Source of the DNA: Flavobacterium rakeshii
GTDB lineage: Bacteria > Bacteroidota > Bacteroidia > Flavobacteriales > Flavobacteriaceae
Length of the DNA stretch: 64,000 nucleotides
Reading direction: 5' to 3'
Assembly: GCF_009741375.1 (NCBI RefSeq)
Contig: NZ_WOWP01000054.1
Location: 62,001-126,000, forward strand
Each line of letters starts with the position of its first letter. Position 1 is the first letter of the stretch. Below are positions 7,417 through 17,727 of the stretch, in pieces. A program made the translations under genes and the position numbers. A model generated the notes under the pieces. It was not told the DNA's origin, ran no database searches, and saw only the letters and a program-made list of their open reading frames with translations.

Positions 7417-10400
7417 TGTCCCTTCGTTCTCGCTATATACGAGTCATCATACATTGCCTCACACTGTACACCCGGCAGGTAATAACTTCCCGGATAAGAC
7501 GCATTAAGCAATATCCTGAATGTTTTGGTTTGATGTGGAGCTATTGTGAAATAGAAATTAGTTCTGTCGTCTCTTATATCGGTATAATCCACCTTATTTT
7601 CGGTAGCTTCTCCAAAGTCGGTAAACCTTGTGTTCACTATTTCCCACCCCGAAGGTACTATTTGGGTAAGTGCCACATTATCTACTCTGTCTCCTGTAGT
7701 ATTGGTTACATATACCTCAGCAATAAACTCGGTTCCCTGTGCAAGAGAAACAGGATTTATACTATTGCCGGCCCTGTCCTTAAAGTTTATTCTTGTAGTA
7801 AATCCTTTTTGTTCGGTTTGTTCCTGCCCTACAGGTAATATACCACTGTAAACCACTTTTACATACAACGTTGCCGCTTTGTTATTTTTAACCGTTACCG
7901 AATTATTAGCCGATACCGTAAGCGTCCTGTCGGCAAACGTTTTACCTGTTGTAATGTTTTGCGTTTTCCCGGCACTGGTATAGGCTACATCAATACCCTT
8001 ACCGCCATTCTCTTTAGCGAATTTAGACATCGCATACAAACAGTAAGCCGTAGTTTGCGTACTCATCCATTCTTTAGAAGACAAGGCTTCTGCAAGTTTG
8101 TTAGCCACATCAAATGCTTTTTGTTTCTGTCCTAAAACAACCAGTGTTTCCAGCGCCATAGCCCTGTTACGTTCTGCCGATCCATAGTAATAGTAATACC
8201 CTCTTCCGCTACTGTAATCACTGTCAATATTACTTTGGTTTAGTAACGACTGCCCTGTGTTTTTCTGTCCGGCAAGAGCATAAGCTGCTGCCAGCCTTAA
8301 TTTCGCCTGATTGCTTATTCCTCTTGTTTCCCTTAATCTGTTCATAGACGACAGGTCTGCCGATCCCGCAAGCGCCAGTGTGTATAACCTGTAAGCCTGT
8401 GCAAAATCGTTATGGTAGCCTTCGCTATAACGCCACTGCCTTGCCATTTTCTTTTGGTACGACAACCATTGTTTTTTGGCATTTAACGGTAACGCATATC
8501 CTTTTTTCTCTGCTTCTATAAGGAAGTGCCCCACATAACTTGAGCCCCAGTCGTCCGGATTTTCATTACCCGGCCAGTACACAAAGCCTCCGCTTGCCAC
8601 CTGGAACTGTGCCAGCCTTTCTATACCGGCAGCTACGTTACGTTGTATTTTCTGTTTTCTTGCCTCATCTATATCGGCAATATCATTTAGATATAATTGC
8701 GGGAACACGCTTGATGTAGTTTGCTCCAAACATCCGTGCGGATACTGTATCAGGTAATCCAGCCTTCTGTTAAAGTCGATTGACGGGAATGATGACACCT
8801 CCAGTTTGGCTTTGTTACTTCCCGGTATTCCGAAAGATTCCCAATCTATCGTTGCTGTGCTGTTAGGATCAAGCACTACTGTTTTAAAGTCGGTCGTTAC
8901 CGGGTTAGGATTCATTATATCCAGTTCCACCTCATAACTTGCCTTTTCACTACCCGAGAAAGCCTGTATCTCAACCTTACCGATGCCCGTTAGATTAGCC
9001 ACGTCAAGGTCGAAGTAAGCTACTTTCTCATCCGGACTATCGAACGATACGGTTTGTTTTGCCGAACCGTTAACTATAAACCCATTATTGGTTTTTATCT
9101 GTACGGTTACATTCTTAACGTGTTTTTCCATGGCAAATACCGTTACCGGAAGGGTTACCTTCTCGCCCGGTGTTACCTTTCTTGGTAATGATGCCAATAG
9201 CATTAACGGACTCCTTACCGGAGTTGCTTTCTCTGCACTTCCGTAAGCACTTTGATCTTTGTTTGAAGCCACTACCATGGTACGTACAGAACCCACATAT
9301 TTAGGTAATGTGATTTCGTGTGATTTTGTTTCTCCCTTACCTATGGTAAACGGACCTAAATACACCACCACAGGTTTAAATCGGTTGGCTTTTTTAGCCT
9401 TACCGCCACCAAGGTCTTCATCACCACCTATACTGAATATCTGGTTTACCTTACCTCCATAAGCTCCAATAACATCATCATACACATCCCATGTTTTAAC
9501 CCCAAGTGCCTCTTTAGCATAGAAACTGTTCCAGGCGTTTGGTGTTTTAAAACGGGTAAGATCTAAAAGTCCTTCATCAACAATAGCCAGTGTATAGGTC
9601 ATTCCCTTACCTGTTTTCTCGTTTACCTTAACGGTAAATTTCTGTTCCGGTCTTAGTACGTCCGGCATGCTTATTTGCGGTTCCAGTATGGTATTTTTAT
9701 CTACCACCTCAATAGGGATAATACCATACAGCCTTATTGGCGAATCGTTTTTACTTGTTGCATGTGGCTGAATCATGGTAACGTTCACATACACATTAGG
9801 TGCCATTTTTGCCGTTACCGGAATCTCCATTTGGGTTTCGCCTTTTTCGGTTTTCACCCAATAGGTTTCAAGTACTTTTGATCCGTTCTCTAACGAAACC
9901 AAAGCTCTTCCTCCTTCACTTGAAGGGAAGGAAACTTTTACTTTCTCACCTACGCTGTATTTTTCTTTATCGGTAGTGAATACCAGCATTTTTGCCTCAT
10001 CACCGCCGTTGTTCTTAGTACGACCAGACCAGTATGGGTAATCTATAAGTATAGTTCCCCCTGCCGAGTGTCCGCCATCTTCATCAGTAACTCTTATCAG
10101 AAACCTGCCCCATTCGTTTTTATCGGTAGAAAAGTTAAAGCTTGCCTTACCGTTAGCATCGGTAGTGATTTCGGTCTCATAGTACGGAGTATTTGATATC
10201 GCCGAACTGTATGACGATACATTACCATGAGAGGCATCCCACCACCAGCTCCATTTCACTTTAAATACTTTAGCCGTAAGTTGTCGCTTAGCTTTAGGTT
10301 TACCGTTATCACTTACAGTTGCTACCTCAATTTTATTGCTCTTACCGTTTTCCAGTATACCGTATTTATTTCCTTCCGGAAGCCTAACCCCTACATAGGT

Positions 10401-12914
10401 ATCATAAGGCGAATAAGTAGATGTTATAACATCGGTACTAAAGTCACCGCCTTTCTCATAGGCTTTGGTCATAATTACCGTTTTAAGCATACCCGGTGCA
10501 CGCACCTGCAGTTTAGGCTGTAGTGTTACTGTTGCCGTACCGTAAGCATCGGTCTTACCTGCAAATATGTTCATCTCCTCGGTACTGAATCGTTGTGCCG
10601 GATCGTCAAACTGATAATTTACATAACCTTTAAATGTAGTTTTCTGGTTCAGGAACTTCGCCTGCATTTCCAGTTTCAGGTCTTTTGCCACAGCTCCGTG
10701 TAACCAGGCCACATCTACCTTAGCCACATTTTTTTGTGAGGCATAAATGGTTTTACCGTCAAAACCGTTTTTGATTTTAAGCCTGTTTGGCTTAATGGTT
10801 TCAATTTTTATGCTTTTATAGAATTTAGCTCCACCTACAGATACCACAGCCTGCCAGTTTCCTGTTGGCGCCGACTGCTGTGTAGGCACTATAAACTTAT
10901 AATGATTTTTAGCACTATGTGACTGTACCGTTTCATAAACCATTTTACCGTTAGGATCACTCAGTCTAAGTTTTATAGGGTGTGACGGTGGCAGTTTAGC
11001 TGCCTTATCGTTTAATATAAACCCAATAAACAACGTATCTCCCGGACGCCATACACCACGCTCACCATATACATAGCCTTTAAGTCCTTTTTGCAGGCGG
11101 GTACCGTCTACATCAAAATTACTTACCGATTGTGAGTTACCCTCACCCATTTTCACATAGGTAGTATTATCCCCTTTTTTAACTATGGCAAAATAAGCAT
11201 GCTTATCGCTGGTTAAGGTAATGGCACCGTCGCCGTTTGTTTCGCCCTCTGCCAGTTTTTGCTGCTGATAGTTATAAATGGCCACTTTTGCTCCGGCTAC
11301 AGCCTCGGTAGTAATTATACTGCTTACAGCAAAATAGTAGCTGTTGTCTTCACCACGCTTAGCAATAACACCAAGGTCACTTGCCAGTACATTAGTAGCT
11401 ATATCCCTGTTATAGAAATAAGAGTTGGTACATGGATTATCCCTGTCCCTCCAGTCGTAATCATAATCATAGTAGTCATAATAATCATAATCACCTCTCA
11501 TACCCGGATAGTACTCCTCCAGTTCCTGCTCTTCTTCAGCTTCTGCATCATCACTTTCTTCAGTCGATTCACCCGAATCACATCTGTATAGCGAATAGGC
11601 TTTTTTAATACCCATTTCTACCCTGTATATTGCTCCCCTTTCTGGAGTTATAATGGTTGAAAGATCCAGCGCATAGGAATTCCATTTGCTGTAATCGGCC
11701 ATCTTATCAGTATTCAGTGTAATTGTTTTTTTGGCAACCGGTAAAGCTACGTTTCTTATATAGCTTCCGTCAATTTCATTTTCCTGTAAAAACTGAAGTA
11801 TATTGTTTTCATATATCCTGTATACCTTAACATCTACCGCACTAAGGTTTACTGCCTGGAAATTAAGTTTAAGGTTATTAGAACCCGGCAGTATAGTACC
11901 GCTCTTTAAAAATTTCACTTCGGGCTTTAACTGTTCAAACAGTACTTTAGTAGAATAGGTTTCTCTGGTTTTATAACCATCGGTACTTTCTATACCCTGA
12001 AAAACCTCTACCAATAAGCTACCTGTTAACGCATCTGAAAAGAATACTTTTAGCAGGTTACCGTATACTGAAAACTTAAGCTTACTTACTCCCTGTACTG
12101 ATACCAGTCCGTCAAAATTCTGTTCTTTTTTAAGCGGATCTGAAAAGTTAATATACATCACCTGACTATCGGCAAGAGAAACATCAATACCGATAACCTT
12201 AAAGTTATTTTTTCCCGGAATGGTGAATTCTTCCGACCCTTCCCTGTCAATATCAAAGGGCTTACCGTTCCATATAATTTTTATGCTGGAGTCTTCCTCC
12301 TGTCGCTGTATACTGTCTATAATAAAAGGAAATTCTGTTTGTGAAGCCAGTTTCTCGTCAAAACGGATTGCCAGTTGCCTGCCATCCTGTTCGGCCCTTA
12401 CCAGTTTTTTTGCCGTAGCGGCATCAATGTAATCACTGGTTCTAAGCTCGGCATTAAGAAACTGAACGTCCTTGCTGTACGACTGTAAATCTTTTGTGGT
12501 TACCATAAAGTCCTGCTCCAGCGTTTTCACGATGAAGTTAAAATCCTTTAGTTCTTTAGGCAGGTCTATAAATTCAGACAGATGCAGGGTAACCCTGTAC
12601 TCTGTACCTGATTTAAGAGGCTGATCCGGCTTAAAAGCAATCATGTTACCCGGAAGGTAAATTACCTTACCTGCTACCGAAGGCGAAATACTGTAATAAT
12701 CACTGTCCAGTTCCTGGTTTAACTGCCATTCCTTTTTATCAAATGCTAATCCCACGCCAATATCGGCATGTGTAGATATTACTCCCGAGGTGAAACTCGT
12801 GATGTATTCCCTGTATTGGGAGAAATCAGACTCAAAATCTTCAGAAGATTTTTTAGAACACGAATGCAAAATGGCGACAGCTGCAAAAAGCAGTATCAGC
12901 TTAAAGGTTTTCAT
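7389..12914 (-). CDS. Alpha-2-macroglobulin family lipoprotein
   Basis: A very large (1841-residue) envelope protein. The lipobox LHSC with Cys19 makes it a lipoprotein, likely anchored in the periplasm-facing membrane. The middle contains repeated macroglobulin beta-domains, and the thioester motif CLEQ is intact at Cys1395-Gln1398 in the context YPHGCLEQTTSS, followed by the helical thioester domain. An acidic Asp/Tyr-rich linker (around residues 455-490) is unusual. By family knowledge, cleavage of the bait region by a protease exposes the thioester and traps the attacker. It is the first gene of a two-gene unit with pbpC. E. coli YfhM is the best-studied relative. Confidence 0.93.
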   Translation of the reverse strand: MKTFKLILLFAAVAILHSCSKKSSEDFESDFSQYREYITSFTSGVISTHADIGVGLAFDKKEWQLNQELDSDYYSISPSVAGKVIYLPGNMIAFKPDQPLKSGTEYRVTLHLSEFIDLPKELKDFNFIVKTLEQDFMVTTKDLQSYSKDVQFLNAELRTSDYIDAATAKKLVRAEQDGRQLAIRFDEKLASQTEFPFIIDSIQRQEEDSSIKIIWNGKPFDIDREGSEEFTIPGKNNFKVIGIDVSLADSQVMYINFSDPLKKEQNFDGLVSVQGVSKLKFSVYGNLLKVFFSDALTGSLLVEVFQGIESTDGYKTRETYSTKVLFEQLKPEVKFLKSGTILPGSNNLKLNFQAVNLSAVDVKVYRIYENNILQFLQENEIDGSYIRNVALPVAKKTITLNTDKMADYSKWNSYALDLSTIITPERGAIYRVEMGIKKAYSLYRCDSGESTEESDDAEAEEEQELEEYYPGMRGDYDYYDYYDYDYDWRDRDNPCTNSYFYNRDIATNVLASDLGVIAKRGEDNSYYFAVSSIITTEAVAGAKVAIYNYQQQKLAEGETNGDGAITLTSDKHAYFAIVKKGDNTTYVKMGEGNSQSVSNFDVDGTRLQKGLKGYVYGERGVWRPGDTLFIGFILNDKAAKLPPSHPIKLRLSDPNGKMVYETVQSHSAKNHYKFIVPTQQSAPTGNWQAVVSVGGAKFYKSIKIETIKPNRLKIKNGFDGKTIYASQKNVAKVDVAWLHGAVAKDLKLEMQAKFLNQKTTFKGYVNYQFDDPAQRFSTEEMNIFAGKTDAYGTATVTLQPKLQVRAPGMLKTVIMTKAYEKGGDFSTDVITSTYSPYDTYVGVRLPEGNKYGILENGKSNKIEVATVSDNGKPKAKRQLTAKVFKVKWSWWWDASHGNVSSYSSAISNTPYYETEITTDANGKASFNFSTDKNEWGRFLIRVTDEDGGHSAGGTILIDYPYWSGRTKNNGGDEAKMLVFTTDKEKYSVGEKVKVSFPSSEGGRALVSLENGSKVLETYWVKTEKGETQMEIPVTAKMAPNVYVNVTMIQPHATSKNDSPIRLYGIIPIEVVDKNTILEPQISMPDVLRPEQKFTVKVNEKTGKGMTYTLAIVDEGLLDLTRFKTPNAWNSFYAKEALGVKTWDVYDDVIGAYGGKVNQIFSIGGDEDLGGGKAKKANRFKPVVVYLGPFTIGKGETKSHEITLPKYVGSVRTMVVASNKDQSAYGSAEKATPVRSPLMLLASLPRKVTPGEKVTLPVTVFAMEKHVKNVTVQIKTNNGFIVNGSAKQTVSFDSPDEKVAYFDLDVANLTGIGKVEIQAFSGSEKASYEVELDIMNPNPVTTDFKTVVLDPNSTATIDWESFGIPGSNKAKLEVSSFPSIDFNRRLDYLIQYPHGCLEQTTSSVFPQLYLNDIADIDEARKQKIQRNVAAGIERLAQFQVASGGFVYWPGNENPDDWGSSYVGHFLIEAEKKGYALPLNAKKQWLSYQKKMARQWRYSEGYHNDFAQAYRLYTLALAGSADLSSMNRLRETRGISNQAKLRLAAAYALAGQKNTGQSLLNQSNIDSDYSSGRGYYYYYGSAERNRAMALETLVVLGQKQKAFDVANKLAEALSSKEWMSTQTTAYCLYAMSKFAKENGGKGIDVAYTSAGKTQNITTGKTFADRTLTVSANNSVTVKNNKAATLYVKVVYSGILPVGQEQTEQKGFTTRINFKDRAGNSINPVSLAQGTEFIAEVYVTNTTGDRVDNVALTQIVPSGWEIVNTRFTDFGEATENKVDYTDIRDDRTNFYFTIAPHQTKTFRILLNASYPGSYYLPGVQCEAMYDDSYIARTKGQWVKVEKQQ

Positions 12915-12950
12915 AGGCCGGTATGATTTGTTTTACAGATAGTTACAACA

Positions 12951-12958
12951 CAAAGTTA
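12951..12958 (-). promoter_or_regulatory. -7 box for the macroglobulin-pbpC operon
   Basis: On the minus strand this reads TAACTTTG, a perfect TAnnTTTG box, 37 bp upstream of the ATG. No convincing -33 element was seen. Confidence 0.5.
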
Positions 12959-13053
12959 TAACTAAAACAGGATTGGTTTTATTGTAGTAAATTTATGATT
13001 AATTCATTAAAAATCAGCTAACCTAAATCAGTGATTTTTCAATAAAAATGAAA

Positions 13054-13497
13054 TTAACGCCTTTTTTTGAAAAACTCTTTCATCAAAACCGAACATTCTT
13101 CAGCCATAACTCCGGTTACCACTTGCGTTTTGGGATGTAGTTTTGCCCCCATTACCTTATACCCCCTGTGGGTATCATCGGCACCATACACCACTTTTGA
13201 TATCTGGCTCCAGTACAACGCCCCAGCACACATCTGGCAGGGTTCGAGCGTTACATACAATGTACATCCTGTAAGATATTTACCGCCTAAAAAATTTGCC
13301 GCCGACGTTATGGCCTGCATTTCGGCATGTGCCGTTACATCTGTAAGCAACTCGGTTAGGTTGTGGGTTCTGGCAATAACCCTGTTGTCCACCACTATAA
13401 CAGCACCTACCGGTATTTCGCCCTTATCAAAAGCTTCATGCGCCTCGTTAAGTGCTTTTTTCATAAAATACTCGTCGGTAAAAATATCTTCTGTCAT
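13054..13497 (-). CDS. tadA: tRNA adenosine(34) deaminase
   Basis: A 147-residue zinc deaminase that converts A34 to inosine in the tRNA-Arg wobble position. The zinc/catalytic motifs are HAE at 57-59 and PCQMC at 86-90. The downstream sequence SKVVYGADDTHRG, like the TadA consensus, distinguishes it from guanine or cytosine deaminases. Length is normal for the family. It diverges from dxs, with about 77 bp between the two starts. Cytoplasmic, essential in most bacteria. Confidence 0.93.
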   Translation of the reverse strand: MTEDIFTDEYFMKKALNEAHEAFDKGEIPVGAVIVVDNRVIARTHNLTELLTDVTAHAEMQAITSAANFLGGKYLTGCTLYVTLEPCQMCAGALYWSQISKVVYGADDTHRGYKVMGAKLHPKTQVVTGVMAEECSVLMKEFFKKRR

Positions 13498-13549
13498 CAG
13501 GGCTGCCTAATTGTTTTGTATTGCCATTCAAAAATAGGAAACTATATTG

Positions 13550-13557
13550 TAAATTTG
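13550..13557 (+). promoter_or_regulatory. -7 box of dxs, fixes the start codon
   Basis: TAAATTTG is a perfect TAnnTTTG box 17 bp before the ATG at 13575. A TTG at 13521 could open the same frame earlier, but it lies upstream of this box, so ATG 13575 is preferred. Confidence 0.5.
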
Positions 13558-13574
13558 TCCTTTCAAAACCTATA

Positions 13575-15344
13575 ATGTCAGGCAATTTACTCTCACATAT
13601 CCAAACCCCCTTAGATTTAAGAAAACTGACCCCCGAACAGCTCCCTGAGCTGGCACAGGAGTTACGCGATTTTATTATTGATGTGGTTTCGGTTAAGGAA
13701 GGTCACCTTGGCGCAAGCCTTGGCGTGGTAGAACTTACCATTGCACTGCATTATATTTTTAATACTCCCGAAGATTTACTGGTATGGGACGTGGGACATC
13801 AGGCATACGGACACAAAATACTTACCGGACGCAGGGATAATTTTGATACCAACAGGCAGTTTGGCGGTATTAGCGGATTCCCGAAAAGAAGCGAAAGCAA
13901 ATATGATACCTTTGGAGTAGGTCACTCCTCCACCTCCATATCGGCGGCACTGGGTATGGCTATTGCTTCACAACTTAAAGGCGATACCGATAAAAATCAT
14001 ATTGCCGTGATTGGGGATGCCTCCATCGCATCGGGCATGGCATTTGAAGGGCTTAACCATGCCGGGGTAACCGATGCCAACCTACTGGTCATACTAAACG
14101 ACAATGCCATAGGGATAGACCCTAGCGTAGGAGCATTAAAACACTATCTTACACAGGTTAAGGAAGGAAAGAACCCACGCCAGAACAATATGATAAAATC
14201 CCTGAATTTTGACTATTCAGGACCTATAGACGGGCACGACCTGCCAGCCCTTACTAAAGAGCTGCAACGCCTTAAAAACAAAAAAGGACCTCGTTTCCTT
14301 CACATTATAACCACAAAAGGTAAAGGCCTCAAAAAAGCCGAAGAGGACCAGGTGAAATACCATGCTCCCGGAAAATTTGATAAAGTTACCGGAGAGATCC
14401 TAAAAGTTACCGATGAAAACCTGCCGCCTAAATATCAGGATGTATTTGGGCTTACCCTTACCGAACTGGCAGAGAAAAACGAAAAGATAATAGGTATTAC
14501 ACCCGCTATGCCATCGGGTAGTTCCATGAAGTTTATGATGGAAGCCTTCCCAAACAGGGCTATTGATGTAGGTATTGCCGAACAACATGCCGTAACCCTT
14601 GCCGCCGGTATGGCTACACAGGGAATGACAGTGTACTGCAATATTTATTCTACCTTCCTGCAAAGGGCATACGATCAGGTAATACACGATGTGGCACTGC
14701 AAAACCTACCGGTAATTTTTTGTCTGGACAGGGCAGGATTAGTTGGGGAAGACGGGGCAACTCACCACGGGGTTTTCGACATTGCCTACCTTAACTGCAT
14801 TCCCAACCTTGATATTTTTGCTCCGCTTAACGAAAAAGAATTACGCAACATACTTTACACAACACAACTGGGTATAGAACGACCTATAGCCATCCGTTAC
14901 CCGCGTGGGCGTGGTGAAAGCACCAACTGGCAATTGCCTTTTGAAAGCATTCCTTTCGGCAAAGCGAGACTACTGCAACAGGGCAGTGAAGTAGCCATAG
15001 TATCTACAGGAGCTATAGGTAATAACATAACCAAAGCACTAAGCGAAGTAGACAATTCAAGGCTATTTTCCCATTATCACTTTGGTTATATTAAACCCAT
15101 AGATGAGGAAACATTACACGCAATATTTTCTACACATAAAACGGTTATTACCATAGAAGACGGCACAATAATTGGAGGATTTGGAAGCATTGCGTCCGAT
15201 TTTGCTGCAAAGCATAATTATTGTAATAAAATTATTACATTAGGCATTCCGGATGAATTTATTGAACATGGAAGCATAAACCGTTTACAACATTACTGCG
15301 GCATTGACGTTAAAAGCTTAATAGATATTTTTTCAGCTTATTAA
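13575..15344 (+). CDS. dxs: 1-deoxy-D-xylulose-5-phosphate synthase
   Basis: A 589-residue thiamine-diphosphate enzyme that condenses pyruvate and glyceraldehyde 3-phosphate, the first step of the MEP isoprenoid pathway. Visible motifs: GHLGAS with His44, DVGHQAYGH, the diphosphate-binding GDAS...NDN segment (147-177), and the transketolase-type VGIAEQHAVTLAAGMA with the catalytic Glu. The length is slightly below the proteobacterial form (about 620) but typical for Flavobacteria. It is followed 47 bp later by a DUF3078 gene on the same strand, which may be co-transcribed. Confidence 0.95.
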   Translation: MSGNLLSHIQTPLDLRKLTPEQLPELAQELRDFIIDVVSVKEGHLGASLGVVELTIALHYIFNTPEDLLVWDVGHQAYGHKILTGRRDNFDTNRQFGGISGFPKRSESKYDTFGVGHSSTSISAALGMAIASQLKGDTDKNHIAVIGDASIASGMAFEGLNHAGVTDANLLVILNDNAIGIDPSVGALKHYLTQVKEGKNPRQNNMIKSLNFDYSGPIDGHDLPALTKELQRLKNKKGPRFLHIITTKGKGLKKAEEDQVKYHAPGKFDKVTGEILKVTDENLPPKYQDVFGLTLTELAEKNEKIIGITPAMPSGSSMKFMMEAFPNRAIDVGIAEQHAVTLAAGMATQGMTVYCNIYSTFLQRAYDQVIHDVALQNLPVIFCLDRAGLVGEDGATHHGVFDIAYLNCIPNLDIFAPLNEKELRNILYTTQLGIERPIAIRYPRGRGESTNWQLPFESIPFGKARLLQQGSEVAIVSTGAIGNNITKALSEVDNSRLFSHYHFGYIKPIDEETLHAIFSTHKTVITIEDGTIIGGFGSIASDFAAKHNYCNKIITLGIPDEFIEHGSINRLQHYCGIDVKSLIDIFSAY

Positions 15345-15391
15345 AATTTTCGATTTTTGCACCGCACCTTTTAATACCCCAAATAGAAAAA

Positions 15392-16342
15392 ATGAGGATT
15401 AAAACAGTTATTACAGTATTATTTATTTTAATTACAAGCTCAAAAATTTATTCGCAGGTTATAATAACCACTACACTGCCCGATTCCATAACTTATTGGG
15501 AAAAGAACAATAAGCTGGGACTGGACATTAATCAGGTAGCATTTATCAACTGGAGTGTAGGTGGTAACAATGCTATTTCGGGGGTAGTTAAAGGTGAATT
15601 TTCCCGAAATTACACTAAGAAGAACGTAAACTGGGCAAACGAGCTTATACTTCGCTATGGCCTGAACAGCCAGGAAGGACAGGAGGTTCGTAAAACTGAC
15701 GATAAAATTCAGCTAAACTCTACTTTTGGCTACAGGAAAGACACCATTTCCAACTGGTATTATAGTGCCAAGTTTACTTTCACCACACAGTTTGCTAACG
15801 GTTATGCTTATCCTAACACTACTGATGAGATTTCGGGACCATTTTCTCCTGCATATATCTTTCTCGGGGTGGGTTCTGAATATAAAAGGAAAGACCTTGG
15901 TTTAACCGTTTATCTTTCTCCGCTTACTAACAAGACTACTTTAGTACTTAACCAAACCCTTGCCAACAAAGGAGCTTTTGGTGTGGACAAAGCTATATAT
16001 GACGAGTTAGGAAACCTTATAAGATCTGGTAAAAACTCACGCACTGAGGTAGGTATATTATTAACCGGACAGTTTAAAAGACAGGTGTTTAAAAACATCA
16101 TGATGGACCAGCGACTTACACTTTATACCGATTATATTAATAAGTTTGGTAATGTGGATGTGGACTGGCAGCTCCAACTGGATATGACCGTAAATGAGTA
16201 TGTAAAGGCCAATATAGGCACACACCTTATTTATGACGATGATATTAAAGCCACCGAAGAGATTGATGGCGTTGTAGTGGCAAAAGGTCCGAAAATACAG
16301 CTAAAGCAACTACTGGGTGTAGGCCTTAGCTATACTTTCTAA
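15392..16342 (+). CDS. DUF3078 domain-containing outer-membrane protein
   Basis: A 316-residue protein with a clear signal peptide (cleavage after KIYSQ). The body consists of alternating beta strands with aromatic girdles (INWSVGGNNAISG, LSYTF as the last residues), the pattern of an outer-membrane beta-barrel. The segment WSVGGNN is typical of DUF3078, a family nearly confined to Bacteroidota and of unknown function. The final Phe fits BAM-dependent assembly. It sits behind dxs on the same strand and meets the dGTPase gene tail to tail with a 6-bp gap. Confidence 0.85.
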   Translation: MRIKTVITVLFILITSSKIYSQVIITTTLPDSITYWEKNNKLGLDINQVAFINWSVGGNNAISGVVKGEFSRNYTKKNVNWANELILRYGLNSQEGQEVRKTDDKIQLNSTFGYRKDTISNWYYSAKFTFTTQFANGYAYPNTTDEISGPFSPAYIFLGVGSEYKRKDLGLTVYLSPLTNKTTLVLNQTLANKGAFGVDKAIYDELGNLIRSGKNSRTEVGILLTGQFKRQVFKNIMMDQRLTLYTDYINKFGNVDVDWQLQLDMTVNEYVKANIGTHLIYDDDIKATEEIDGVVVAKGPKIQLKQLLGVGLSYTF

Positions 16343-16348
16343 ATACCT

Positions 16349-17707
16349 TTAGGCTTTTGTATTTCCGGTAATGGTATTGTATAACAACAATGCCTTACCA
16401 TCTGTTAGTGTAGATACAAAGTGGCATATATGCAACAGCCTGTCATACAGGTTCATTTTATCTGTAATAAACCTTTCAGGAAGCATTTTTAAAACCAACT
16501 TATCGTAGTTACTTTCCGTGCCGTCAAACTTATTGTTATAGGCTGTACAGAAGGTATCCAGCAGCGTATTGATAATACGATACCCTATTATTTCTTTTTC
16601 TACCACCTCACGGCTCTGGTAAATATTTTTAATACTAAGATCAATGATATCCTTCATTTGTGCTGTGTACTTACCCTGATCGGTTAAAGCATAAGGATAT
16701 TCACCTTTCAGTATTTTCTCCTCGTTTTCTACAAACACATTAACAGCATCATTAATCAGGCTGCTAATCGCCAAGGCACGCAGGTAACTTATCCTGTCTT
16801 CTTTAGTCACGAGTGTATTGTATTTAGCCACATCAATACTACCTTTTACCAGTTTGATAAGATACTCCAGTGCAAACTCTTCAGGTATAAGCCCAAGGTT
16901 AATACCATCTTCAAAGTCGATAATGGTGTAACATATATCATCGGCAGCCTCTACAAGATAAGCCAGCGGATGGCGCTCAAAACCTATATCATTCCCTGTT
17001 TTATTCGGAATCAGTCCAAGCTCTTTTGCCACATCCTGAAAAAAGTCTTTATCGGTTTGAAAGAAACCGTATTTTTTATCAGCTATATTAGCTGTAGGTT
17101 TTTTAGGTAGTGACTCCTTAGGATACTTCATAAACGCACCCAGTGTCGCATAGGAAATACGCAGTCCGCCCTCAATACCCGGCCTTGAAGCCGAAAGCAG
17201 GTTAAAACCGTTTGCATTACCTTCAAAATCTATCAGGTCCTGCCATTCCTTATCGGTAAGATCACTTTTATACTGCTGCCCCTTACCGGTTTTAAAATAC
17301 TCTCCTATTGCTTTTTCACCCGAGTGTCCAAACGGAGGGTTACCTATATCGTGAGCCAGTGCAGCAGCAGCCACAATTGCCCCAAAATCATTCATTTGGT
17401 AACCGTGTGTATCCTGGAGGTACGGATGCTTTTCGATAATTTTTTTACCTACAAGCCTTCCCAAAGAACGCCCTACAACCGAAACCTCAAGACTATGGGT
17501 AAGCCTGGTGTGCACAAAATCGGTTTTGGAAAGTGGTATAACCTGTGTTTTATCCTGTAGGCTTCTAAAAGTCGATGAGAATATTATACGGTCATAATCT
17601 ACTTCAAAGCCCAAACGCGTATCATCCTGCTCCCTGCGGAGACGCTTACTGGTATCACCCTGCCTTTTAAGCGACAGTAACTGTTCCCACTGCATCATTG
17701 TAGCCAT
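16349..17707 (-). CDS. dgt: dGTP triphosphohydrolase (dNTPase)
   Basis: A 452-residue HD-domain hydrolase that splits dGTP (and often other dNTPs) to the nucleoside and triphosphate. Metal ligands are His71 in RLTHSLEV and His119-Asp120 in AHDIGNPPFGHSGE, and the N-terminal RSLQDKTQV is typical of the family. It helps regulate dNTP pools and, in some bacteria, limits phage replication. A 74-residue protein lies 20 bp upstream on the same strand and may be in the same unit. Ribonucleotide reductase genes lie a little further upstream on the same strand, so nucleotide metabolism genes cluster here. Confidence 0.93.
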   Translation of the reverse strand: MATMMQWEQLLSLKRQGDTSKRLRREQDDTRLGFEVDYDRIIFSSTFRSLQDKTQVIPLSKTDFVHTRLTHSLEVSVVGRSLGRLVGKKIIEKHPYLQDTHGYQMNDFGAIVAAAALAHDIGNPPFGHSGEKAIGEYFKTGKGQQYKSDLTDKEWQDLIDFEGNANGFNLLSASRPGIEGGLRISYATLGAFMKYPKESLPKKPTANIADKKYGFFQTDKDFFQDVAKELGLIPNKTGNDIGFERHPLAYLVEAADDICYTIIDFEDGINLGLIPEEFALEYLIKLVKGSIDVAKYNTLVTKEDRISYLRALAISSLINDAVNVFVENEEKILKGEYPYALTDQGKYTAQMKDIIDLSIKNIYQSREVVEKEIIGYRIINTLLDTFCTAYNNKFDGTESNYDKLVLKMLPERFITDKMNLYDRLLHICHFVSTLTDGKALLLYNTITGNTKA

Positions 17708-17727
17708 AACTAATGAGGGATTGCCCC

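Noticed and set aside
12915..13053. Small gene or RNA in the 139-bp gap before tadA
   Set aside because: AT-rich spacer with the macroglobulin promoter; no structured RNA or frame of note.
13067..13510. 147-codon frame antisense to tadA
   Set aside because: It is the exact shadow of tadA, whose zinc motifs are unmistakable; no family pattern in the antisense translation.
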